A stretch of DNA of 5,565 nt from contig JAPYWM010000095.1 in assembly GCA_028276345.1 (NCBI GenBank), forward strand, positions 1-5,565. Reading direction: 5' to 3'. Source of the DNA: Sphingobacterium sp. Lineage in GTDB: Bacteria; Bacteroidota; Bacteroidia; SpSt-205. Under the pieces are notes generated by a model that was not told the origin of the DNA, searched no databases, and worked only from the letters and a program-made list of their open reading frames with translations. Below, piece after piece: positions 1 to 5,565 of this stretch. The translations under genes and the position numbers were made by a program. The first letter of the stretch is position 1, and each line of letters starts with the position of its first letter.

Positions 1-1324
1 TCCCTTCAAAAGTAAGCCAGGTGAGCCGCCCCATGTAAAACGCCGTCAAAAACGCTACCCCCAAGAGCACCACCCAATAAAGGTAATAAACCCCCTCACC
101 CGCTGCGCCCCGGGCATACAACGCCGCCAAAATCTCATCTTTGGAGAAAAAGCCCGCCAAAGGCGGCAGCCCCGCAATCGCAAGCGTCCCAATCCAGAAC
201 GTCCACCCTGTAACCGGCATATATCGGCGCAGCCCGCCCATTTGCCGGATATCCTGCGTGTGCGTCGCATGAATCACACTCCCACTCCCCAGAAAAAGCA
301 GCGCCTTGAAGAAAGCATGCGTGAAAACATGAAAAATCGCCGTGATATAGGCCCCAGCACCAACAGCCGCAAACATAAACCCCAGCTGCGACACCGTGGA
401 ATAGGCCAGGACTTTTTTGATGTCGTTCTGGGCGATAGCGATGAGGCCAGCAAGAAGGGCCGTCGCTGTGCCAACTCCACTAATGATGAGCAGGGCCGAT
501 GGCGCAGCATTCAGCAGGAAGTCCAGCCGAGCCATCAGAAAAACGCCGGCGGTTACCATCGTAGCAGCGTGGATCAGCGCTGAAACCGGCGTCGGCCCCG
601 CCATCGCATCCGGTAACCACGTATACAGGGGAATCTGCGCAGACTTACCCGTAGCCGCTAAGAAAAATAACAGCCCTATCCCCATCGCCACCTCCCCGCT
701 ATACATAAACTGCCCCAGCCGATCAATATCCAACGTGCCGGTCTCGCTATAAAGCCAGATCGCTCCAGCAATAAACGCTAAGTCCCCCAAGCGATTCATG
801 ATGAAGGCCTTTTGCGCGGCCTGGGCATTGACCATCTCCCGATACCAGAAACCAATCAGCAGGTAGGAGCAGAGTCCAACGCCTTCCCAGCCCAAAAACA
901 CCAGCGGCAGCGAATCCCCCAGCACCAGCACCAGCATTGAGAAGATGAAGAGATTGAGATAGGCAAAGTAACGCCAGGCCCCTGGGTCTTCGCCCATGTA
1001 GCCGATAGAGTACAGATGGATGAGCGCGCCGATGCCGGTGATGATGAGGGTCATCCAGAGGGTTAGCGGCTCTATGCTAAAACGTAGGGGGATCGGCTCT
1101 CCCGCAATACGAAACCATTCCCACGATAGCACATAGAGGGGCTTTGCATAAGTGAGAAACGTCCAGAAGAAGATCCCGAAGCTCAGGGCTACGAAGGCCA
1201 TAGCCAACGCGCCAAAGGCTTTTCGGGCCTCGCGCAGAGCCGGAATAAAAAGGCCTCCCAACCCAATGGTCGCTGCGCCAATAATAGGAAGGCCGATGGC
1301 CAGCGGTAATAGCGTCTCTACCAT
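1..1324 (-). CDS. nuoL: NADH-quinone oxidoreductase subunit L (proton-pumping antiporter-like subunit), 3' end missing
   Basis: This is the distal membrane-arm subunit of respiratory complex I, one of three antiporter-like subunits that translocate protons across the cytoplasmic membrane. The frame is open from an ATG at 1324 to the window edge, giving 441 residues; the family is usually about 600-650, so roughly 70% is present and the C-terminal lateral helix region lies outside. Visible family landmarks are GWEGVGLCSYLLIGFWY (Glu147), NRLGDLAF (Asp181), FLAATGKSAQIPLYTWLPDAM (Lys227), PTPVSALIHAATMVTAG (His252), HVFTHAFFKALLFL (His332, His336, Lys340) and GLPPLAGFFSKDEI (Lys395). These match the conserved charged and histidine residues of the proton path in known NuoL proteins. 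The ATG overlaps the nuoK stop by 7 bp, which implies translational coupling. No Shine-Dalgarno sequence is seen. MrpA or NuoM-type antiporters are alternatives, but the nuoJ-nuoK context and motif set favour NuoL. Confidence 0.97.
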   Translation of the reverse strand, partial: MVETLLPLAIGLPIIGAATIGLGGLFIPALREARKAFGALAMAFVALSFGIFFWTFLTYAKPLYVLSWEWFRIAGEPIPLRFSIEPLTLWMTLIITGIGALIHLYSIGYMGEDPGAWRYFAYLNLFIFSMLVLVLGDSLPLVFLGWEGVGLCSYLLIGFWYREMVNAQAAQKAFIMNRLGDLAFIAGAIWLYSETGTLDIDRLGQFMYSGEVAMGIGLLFFLAATGKSAQIPLYTWLPDAMAGPTPVSALIHAATMVTAGVFLMARLDFLLNAAPSALLIISGVGTATALLAGLIAIAQNDIKKVLAYSTVSQLGFMFAAVGAGAYITAIFHVFTHAFFKALLFLGSGSVIHATHTQDIRQMGGLRRYMPVTGWTFWIGTLAIAGLPPLAGFFSKDEILAALYARGAAGEGVYYLYWVVLLGVAFLTAFYMGRLTWLTFEG

Positions 1325-1626
1325 CGCAAGTTTGCGATTGCGTGAAATCCTAACGTCTCATGAGCCCGGAAAAGGCGTACGGTTAGCGCCAGGCCGATCA
1401 CGGCTTCTACCGCCGCTAAACAAATCCCAAATAGCACAAACATGGCCCCTGTCAGGTCATTATGATAACGCGCAAAGGCCAGAAAGTTGAGGTTTCCGGC
1501 ATTGATAAGCATTTCTACCCCCAGGAGAGCTAAAAGGAAGTTTCGTCGTAGCATCAAGGATAGGAGGCCCAGCGCAAATAAACACGCTGACAGGCTCAAA
1601 ACACCGTAAAGTAGATTAGCGGACAT
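1318..1626 (-). CDS. nuoK: NADH-quinone oxidoreductase subunit K
   Basis: A small complex I membrane subunit of 102 residues, the normal size for NuoK. Three hydrophobic helices are visible at about residues 4-24, 30-51 and 60-84. The two membrane-buried glutamates essential for proton transfer in this family are present: Glu38 in LLGVEMLINAGNLN and Glu74 in CLAAVEAVIGLAL. They are 36 residues apart, the same spacing as in E. coli NuoK (Glu36 and Glu72). The C-terminus ends in a short polar tail, NLRW, like the NLL-type tails of other NuoK proteins. The ATG at 1626 overlaps the end of nuoJ by 11 bp, and its stop overlaps the nuoL start by 7 bp, so the three genes form one coupled unit. The start is supported by protein length and by the position of helix 1. 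Confidence 0.98.
   Translation of the reverse strand: MSANLLYGVLSLSACLFALGLLSLMLRRNFLLALLGVEMLINAGNLNFLAFARYHNDLTGAMFVLFGICLAAVEAVIGLALTVRLFRAHETLGFHAIANLRW
1323..1338 (-). repeat. Short inverted repeat over the nuoK/nuoL junction
   Basis: On the minus strand the sequence ATCGCAA-AC-TTGCGAT is a perfect inverted repeat with 7-bp arms and a 2-nt centre. As RNA it could fold as a 6-bp stem with an AACT loop. The first two bases of the nuoL ATG lie in the 3' arm. It encodes part of the NuoK tail (AIANLR). A role in coupling nuoL initiation to nuoK translation is only inference, and a chance palindrome is possible. Confidence 0.35.
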
Positions 1627-2158
1627 AGCGCGGTTTTTTCTGAACTAATAGGATAGCACCCACGATTCCCACCAGCAGGGTGAAGGAGAGGAGCTCAAAG
1701 GGCAAAACATAGGCCGTGAGGAGGGCTTTGCCGATGGGCTTGATGGTGCCGTAGAGGAAGTAGGGGAGGTCCTCCTGGGCCAAAACCTGACTGCGGACAG
1801 GCATCGCCTGCACCTCCTGTAAGGCATACAGCAGAAGGCCTGTCCAGAGCAGGCTGATTCCCAACGGCACCCAGAGCGCCCCCCCTCGCGGGAGCGGCGG
1901 GATGTCGCCTTTCGTGAGACTAATCAACATCACTACAAACAGGAACGTTACCAGGATGGCGCCAGCATACACGATGACCTGAATGATACCGAGGTATTCG
2001 GCCCCAAGCAGGAAGTACACCCCGGCTACCCCGAGCATGGTTAGCACCAGCGAGAGGACGGCATAGACGGGGTCCCGCAGGCCGGCAGCCAGGGCCGCCC
2101 CGACCAGCACCAGCACGCCCAGCCCCCCCAGCGTCAAAATCTCCACCCAACTTGGCAC
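1616..2158 (-). CDS. nuoJ: NADH-quinone oxidoreductase subunit J
   Basis: A complex I membrane subunit of 180 residues that lies between NuoA/NuoH and the antiporter-like subunits. Five hydrophobic segments are visible, at about residues 9-27, 31-52, 55-80, 95-113 and 150-172. The family signature is RDPVYAVLSLV followed by LGAEYLGIIQVIVYAGAILV and FLFVVMLISL. This includes the Tyr64-Ala-Gly-Ala stretch of helix 3, where the pi-bulge and gating tyrosine occur in characterised NuoJ. The helix-5 pattern LPFELLSFTLLVGIVGAI is also typical. The start is a GTG at 2158. An in-frame GTG at 2146 gives a protein starting VEILTLGG, whose N-terminus lines up closely with E. coli NuoJ, so either may be used. 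No ATG and no Shine-Dalgarno sequence is available; the frame is closed upstream by a TAG at 2183-2185. nuoJ is the first gene of this transcription unit, and nuoI is not upstream. Confidence 0.96.
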   Translation of the reverse strand: MPSWVEILTLGGLGVLVLVGAALAAGLRDPVYAVLSLVLTMLGVAGVYFLLGAEYLGIIQVIVYAGAILVTFLFVVMLISLTKGDIPPLPRGGALWVPLGISLLWTGLLLYALQEVQAMPVRSQVLAQEDLPYFLYGTIKPIGKALLTAYVLPFELLSFTLLVGIVGAILLVQKKPRYVR

Positions 2159-2162
2159 GAGG

Positions 2163-2170
2163 CAAACATA
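2163..2170 (-). promoter_or_regulatory. Candidate -7 promoter box for nuoJKL (TATGTTTG)
   Basis: Read on the minus strand this is TATGTTTG, a perfect match to TAnnTTTG, the -7 element described for Bacteroidota sigma-ABfr promoters. It ends only 4 nt before the nuoJ GTG at 2158. Transcription starting a few bases downstream would give a leaderless mRNA, or a leader of about 11 nt if the GTG at 2146 is used. No TTTG or TTG -33 element is found at the usual spacing, which lowers confidence. Confidence 0.45.
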
Positions 2171-2183
2171 GCTAAAATCTGCC

Positions 2184-2191
2184 TACCTTTG
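2184..2191 (+). promoter_or_regulatory. Candidate -7 promoter box for tRNA-Lys (TACCTTTG)
   Basis: TACCTTTG is a perfect TAnnTTTG match on the plus strand, 4 nt upstream of the mature tRNA 5' end at 2196. The implied transcript would have almost no 5' leader. A -33 TTTG at about 20 bp upstream is not present; the nearest TTG is at 2152-2154, too far away. Position and orientation are the main support. Confidence 0.45.
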
Positions 2192-2195
2192 CTCT

Positions 2196-2267
2196 GTCCC
2201 CATAGCTCAGCGGTAGAGCAGCGGATTCTTAATCCGCGGGCCGCAGGTTCGAATCCTGCTGGGGACA
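2196..2267 (+). tRNA. tRNA-Lys, anticodon CUU
   Basis: A complete 72-nt cloverleaf can be drawn by hand. The acceptor stem is GTCCCCA with TGGGGAC (7 bp), the D arm is GCTC/GAGC with loop AGCGGTA, and the anticodon stem is GCGGA/TCCGC with loop TTCTTAA. The variable region is GGGCC, and the T arm is GCAGG/CCTGC with loop TTCGAAT. The anticodon is CTT at 2228-2230, which reads the lysine codon AAG. The discriminator base is A2267, the usual base for lysine tRNAs such as that of E. coli. It is followed by CAA rather than CCA, so the 3' CCA is not encoded and must be added by the CCA-adding enzyme. The gene sits alone between the divergent nuoJ and the co-oriented porU. Confidence 0.97.
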
Positions 2268-2283
2268 CAAGCTCCCTTTTGTG

Positions 2284-2291
2284 TAAGTTTG
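2284..2291 (+). promoter_or_regulatory. Candidate -7 promoter box for porU (TAAGTTTG)
   Basis: TAAGTTTG matches TAnnTTTG perfectly on the plus strand, 23 nt before the porU ATG. It would give a leader of roughly 15-20 nt. No clear -33 TTTG lies at the expected distance, where the sequence is the 3' end of the tRNA gene. Read-through from the tRNA promoter is an alternative source of porU transcription. Confidence 0.4.
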
Positions 2292-2314
2292 CCAAGAAGG
2301 TATTTTCTCACTAC

Positions 2315-5300
2315 ATGCGAATGGGGAGCACAGTCTGGCCATACCTGACTTGCGCGGCTTTTTTGGCCAGCGTCCTAATAGCCCAAGAGGTATGGCATGA
2401 TGCGCTTATTCCGGAGCTTCCGCCGGCGCAGCTCGTGATTTTAAAGGGCCATTATGCGGTGCAATGGGATGGCACAGGCAGCTACCGGGATAGCAGTGTG
2501 GAGGCGGAAGCCTGGGCCAGCCGCATCCCCTGGGAGGAAGGCCAGGAATGGTACCCACCTACCCCCGTCGTGACCCCCGGCCCCCTCACCATCCAAAAGG
2601 CCACCTACACCTATGTCTACCTTTACTCCTGGCAACTGCACCGTTCTGGCAAGCGCCTGCGCCTGTATTCTACGCCGCCCGCCTATAGCGCTGTGCCACA
2701 GCCCCTTCTTCGCCAGACTACCCAGACCTGGAAAACCCAGAGCGTCTTAGCTTCAGGCCAATGGTATAAAATCCACACGGGACCCGCTGGTGTCTACCGC
2801 ATTGACAGAAATACCCTCCAAGCCTTAGGCATAGACCCTACCACCGTCGATCCGCGCCGTCTACGCCTATATGGCCAGGTAGGGGGCCTTCTACCCCAAG
2901 AAAACAACCTCCCCGCCCCAGATGACCTGGAAGAGATTCCCCTTTACTTCCCCGGCGAAAGCGATGGCACCTGGGACGCTAATGATGCCGCCTACTTCTA
3001 TGCCGACAGTCCGGACAGCTGGTACCCCTGGCCCAGCCGCACCTTCTTCCACCTGAAAAACCCCCACACCGACAGCTGCACGTACTTCCTCACTTTTGAT
3101 TTAGGGCCGGGGAAACGGCTCACCACCCAGCCCTTCAGCCCCGGCTCCGCTACCCCCACGAACCAAGTTCTCACCCTCTACTTCCACGAGCAGGAGCTGG
3201 TGAACCTCGTCAAATCCGGCCGGGTATGGCTGGGCGAAACCTTTGATGCTTATCAGCCCAGTCGCACATTTGTCCTTCCTCTCCCAGCCTGCGACAGCGT
3301 AAGGCTCTTCATTCAAGTAGCCGCCAGCTCGCTCAGTGGCGCCACCTTCACCGTACAAGCTGGCTCAGCCACCTTAGGCACTATTTCTGTACCAGCCATC
3401 CCGGGTCCAGCTGATAGCTACTACGCCCGGTGGGGTTCTCTCCTGCGCACCCTGACCAGTACCAGCGCTAACCTTCCCATCCAACTCACTTACAGCGGCC
3501 GCTCGGATAGCAAAGGCTATCTCAACTACATCGAAGCCATCGCTTATCATCCGCTCACCTGGCAAAGTGGGCAGCAGATTTTCCGGGTGCGGGCAGGTAC
3601 AGGTCCCTGGGAAGTCCAAGGCACCGGCCCCCGCAAAAAACTCTGGGACGTCACGAATCCCTTAGAGCCCGTGGAAGTCCCGCTTTTCCAGACGGCAAGC
3701 GGCTATAGCTTTTTCAGTCCGGGGGATACCCTGCGAACCTACTGTGCCTTTGAAGAGGGGGCGGCTTATGTCCCCACACCGGGCGGCCCAGTCGCCAATC
3801 AGAACCTCCATGCGCTCTCGGGGATCCGTTATGTGATCGCCACCACCCGTGAGCTGGCCCCCCTCTGCCAGCGCTTGTGTGAGCTCAATAACAGCTGGAG
3901 CCCTTGTACGGTCGTCGCCATAGAAGAGGTGTACAATGAGTTTTCAGGTGGGAGGCCCGACATCTGCGCCCTGCGAAACTTCCTACGTATGTTGTATGAG
4001 CGGGCCAGCAGTCCAGAAGAGGCGCCTGCCTTCTTACTGCTTGTGGGGCAAGCCAGCTATAACCTGCGAAAGGTCGGCGGCACTTTTCTACCCACTTATC
4101 AAAGTCGGGAATCCTTCTATCCGCCAGAAACCTACGGAAGCGATGACTTTTTTGGCTTCCTGGACAGTAACGAAGGCTTCTGGGGCGAGAATACGCCAGC
4201 TGGCCAGTACGATCCTCGCAATACCGGCGTCCGGAGCCATGGCCTGGACTTAGGCATCTGCCGCCTGCCTGTATACAGCCCGCAGGACCTCCAGAACTAT
4301 ATTGAAAAGCTTTCCGACTACCTCACGAACCCCGAAGCCCAGGGCCCCTGGCTGCGCCAGAGTATTTTCTTCACCGATTATAAAGACAATGGCCTCCATA
4401 CCTCCCAAGGCGAAACCCTTGCCGAAACATTCCGACAGGGCTTAGGCTACCCCGAAGTGAGTAAAATCTACATAGATATCTTTCCGGCGCAGCCCCAAGC
4501 CTCCGGCCTGAGCTTCCCCCAGGCCCGGGAAGCTCTCCTCAACCGCCTGGGCCAAGGGGGGCTCTTCGCCCATTACGTCGGCCACGGCAATGAATACGCC
4601 CTCCAAGGCTTTGACTTCTTTCCTATCCCCACCGTGCGCCAAATGCAAAACCGCCACCGCTACCTCACTTTCATCACCGCTACCTGCGAATGGGGCAAAT
4701 GGGACGACCCAAACGTTCGCGGCGGTGGGGTGGAAGCGCTTTTTTTGCCGCAGCGCGGGGCTATCGCCCTCCTCACCTCCACCCGAAAGGTCTTCGCCCA
4801 CCTCAATTTCGCCCTCTCCCAGAACTTCTATGCCTACCTTTTGAGTACTTACCGACCGCAAAAGCAAGTCCTTTTCGGCGACCTCATGCGTGAAACCAAA
4901 AACCGCAGCTGGAGTAACGCCGGAGCCATCAATAGCCGGTCTTTCTCGTTCCTTGGCGTACCCACGCTCCCCCTGCGCCTGCCCACCTACAAAGCCGTCA
5001 TCACCCAGATAAATAGCCTCCCCCCCTCCGGGACCAATCCCGATACCTTGCGCCCCCTCCGCCCTATCCAGATCAGCGGCGAAATCCAGGATAGTACCGG
5101 CCAGCTCGTCCCGACCTTCCAAGGCGAAGTCAGCCTCCGCATCTGGGACAAAAGCCTTTCGCGCAGCACGCTCATCTCCCGCACACCTTACCAGAGCCAA
5201 GAAGTGCTGCTTTTCAGTGGACGAGCAACCGTAACCAATGGCCGTTTCCAGCTTACAGCCTACATACCCATAGATATTATCCCCACGCCGGGCCTGGGAC

Positions 5301-5565
5301 GCATGACCCTCTGGGCACAAAGTCCCGACGGCAGTAGCGCCGCCGGCGCCGAAACCCGCTTCGTTATCTGCTGCCCCGACACCCTACCCCCGTCCACTAC
5401 CCCACCCACTATCCGCCTCTACATCAACGATACCACCTGGATTGCTGGCGGCACCACCCACCCTAACCCCACCCTCATCGCTTACATCACCGACAGCTTA
5501 GGCATCAACCTCTCCCCCCTCGCCGTCGGCAAAGAACTCAAAGCCACCCTCAATGGCCGGGACAT
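2315..5565 (+). CDS. porU: Type IX secretion system sortase PorU (C25-family cysteine peptidase), 3' end missing
   Basis: PorU is the outer-membrane surface sortase of T9SS: with PorV it cleaves the C-terminal signal of cargo and joins the cargo to A-LPS. The frame is open for 1083 codons to the window edge; the family is about 1100-1300 residues. The ATG at 2315 precedes a signal peptide (hydrophobic residues 9-23, likely cleavage after Ala23, mature start QEVWHD). An ATG two codons later is possible. The N-terminal PorU region includes SGQWYKI (147-153) and AGVYRIDRNTLQALGIDP. The C25 domain runs from about 503 to 880: VYNEFSGGRPD (539-549), PTYQS (593-597), YGSDDFFGFLD (607-617), DLGICRLP (645-652), GHGNE with His757, and TATCEW with Cys791. 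Downstream are the PorU-type FLGVPTLPLRLP and TIRLYIND (1032-1039) followed by GGTTHPNPTL. Gingipain-like C25 proteases lack these flanking motifs. A weak AAGAAGG at 2294-2300 lies 14 nt from the ATG, too far for a standard Shine-Dalgarno. Confidence 0.95.
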   Translation, partial: MRMGSTVWPYLTCAAFLASVLIAQEVWHDALIPELPPAQLVILKGHYAVQWDGTGSYRDSSVEAEAWASRIPWEEGQEWYPPTPVVTPGPLTIQKATYTYVYLYSWQLHRSGKRLRLYSTPPAYSAVPQPLLRQTTQTWKTQSVLASGQWYKIHTGPAGVYRIDRNTLQALGIDPTTVDPRRLRLYGQVGGLLPQENNLPAPDDLEEIPLYFPGESDGTWDANDAAYFYADSPDSWYPWPSRTFFHLKNPHTDSCTYFLTFDLGPGKRLTTQPFSPGSATPTNQVLTLYFHEQELVNLVKSGRVWLGETFDAYQPSRTFVLPLPACDSVRLFIQVAASSLSGATFTVQAGSATLGTISVPAIPGPADSYYARWGSLLRTLTSTSANLPIQLTYSGRSDSKGYLNYIEAIAYHPLTWQSGQQIFRVRAGTGPWEVQGTGPRKKLWDVTNPLEPVEVPLFQTASGYSFFSPGDTLRTYCAFEEGAAYVPTPGGPVANQNLHALSGIRYVIATTRELAPLCQRLCELNNSWSPCTVVAIEEVYNEFSGGRPDICALRNFLRMLYERASSPEEAPAFLLLVGQASYNLRKVGGTFLPTYQSRESFYPPETYGSDDFFGFLDSNEGFWGENTPAGQYDPRNTGVRSHGLDLGICRLPVYSPQDLQNYIEKLSDYLTNPEAQGPWLRQSIFFTDYKDNGLHTSQGETLAETFRQGLGYPEVSKIYIDIFPAQPQASGLSFPQAREALLNRLGQGGLFAHYVGHGNEYALQGFDFFPIPTVRQMQNRHRYLTFITATCEWGKWDDPNVRGGGVEALFLPQRGAIALLTSTRKVFAHLNFALSQNFYAYLLSTYRPQKQVLFGDLMRETKNRSWSNAGAINSRSFSFLGVPTLPLRLPTYKAVITQINSLPPSGTNPDTLRPLRPIQISGEIQDSTGQLVPTFQGEVSLRIWDKSLSRSTLISRTPYQSQEVLLFSGRATVTNGRFQLTAYIPIDIIPTPGLGRMTLWAQSPDGSSAAGAETRFVICCPDTLPPSTTPPTIRLYINDTTWIAGGTTHPNPTLIAYITDSLGINLSPLAVGKELKATLNGRD

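Noticed and set aside
242..752. Overlapping plus-strand open frames opposite nuoL (242-583 and 417-752)
   Set aside because: They are antisense to conserved NuoL core helices and encode low-complexity, basic or Ala/Pro-rich peptides with no family resemblance.
915..940. Repeated CCAGCA units, similar to a stretch near 2103-2115
   Set aside because: These are Leu-Val repeats in transmembrane helices of NuoL and NuoJ written with the same CTG/GTG codons, not a separate repeat family.
1152..1490. Plus-strand open frame spanning the nuoL/nuoK junction
   Set aside because: Antisense to two well-supported genes; composition is that of a shadow frame.
2196..2267. tRNA-Lys as an integration site for a mobile element
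   Set aside because: The flanking genes are housekeeping (nuo, porU), there is no integrase, and I saw no repeated tRNA 3' fragment in the window.
2265..2284. Inverted repeat ACACAA / TTGTGT just after the tRNA, as a possible terminator
   Set aside because: The stem is only 6 bp, mostly A/T, with an 8-nt loop, overlaps the tRNA acceptor end, and is not followed by a T-tract, so it is not a convincing intrinsic terminator.
2294..2300. AAGAAGG as a Shine-Dalgarno for porU
   Set aside because: It lies 14 nt from the ATG, outside the usual 5-9 nt, and Bacteroidota genes commonly lack Shine-Dalgarno sequences. No alternative start at a better distance gives a signal peptide.
3936..4253. Plus-strand 105-codon frame inside porU
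   Set aside because: It is an out-of-frame reading of the C25 domain. The porU frame is continuous and carries the conserved motifs, so there is no sign of a frameshift.
4442..5320. A 292-codon open frame on the minus strand opposite porU
   Set aside because: Its codons lie exactly in register with the porU codons, so it stays open simply because porU avoids TTA, CTA and TCA codons here. The predicted protein is a Gly/Glu/Ala-rich string with no recognisable motif, and porU is well supported by family motifs along the whole stretch.

Overview
This window looks like ordinary chromosomal DNA from a member of the Bacteroidota with GC-leaning codon usage. The main clue is a long, intact type IX secretion system (T9SS) sortase, PorU. 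T9SS is essentially confined to the Bacteroidota (Fibrobacteres-Chlorobi-Bacteroidetes) group. The absence of clear Shine-Dalgarno sequences and the presence of TAnnTTTG boxes, the -7 element of Bacteroidota promoters, fit this. I cannot place the organism more precisely.

Layout. Bases 1-2158 on the minus strand hold the proximal part of a respiratory complex I operon in the order nuoJ, nuoK, nuoL. The three genes overlap head to tail (11 bp and 7 bp), so they are almost certainly co-transcribed and translationally coupled. nuoL runs off the left edge after 441 codons. These genes encode membrane-arm subunits of the proton-pumping NADH:quinone oxidoreductase. nuoJ begins the unit here, and no nuoI or nuoH lies directly upstream, so the 14-gene nuo set is apparently split.

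Bases 2159-2314 are a compact divergent intergenic region. It contains a complete tRNA-Lys(CUU) gene on the plus strand and three perfect TAnnTTTG boxes, one suitably oriented just upstream of each of nuoJ, the tRNA and porU.

Bases 2315-5565 on the plus strand are one uninterrupted reading frame (1083 complete codons) that leaves the window at the right edge. It has a signal peptide, the PorU N-terminal beta-rich region, a C25 (gingipain-family) peptidase domain with a His/Cys dyad, and the beginning of the PorU C-terminal region. PorU sits on the outer surface of the outer membrane, removes the C-terminal signal of T9SS cargo and attaches the cargo to anionic lipopolysaccharide.

I found no mobile element, CRISPR array or unfamiliar gene system. 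The second-look items are modest: the promoter-box cluster implying very short or absent leaders, the split nuo operon, a small inverted repeat over the nuoL start codon, substitutions in a conserved PorU loop, and patchy codon composition inside nuoL.
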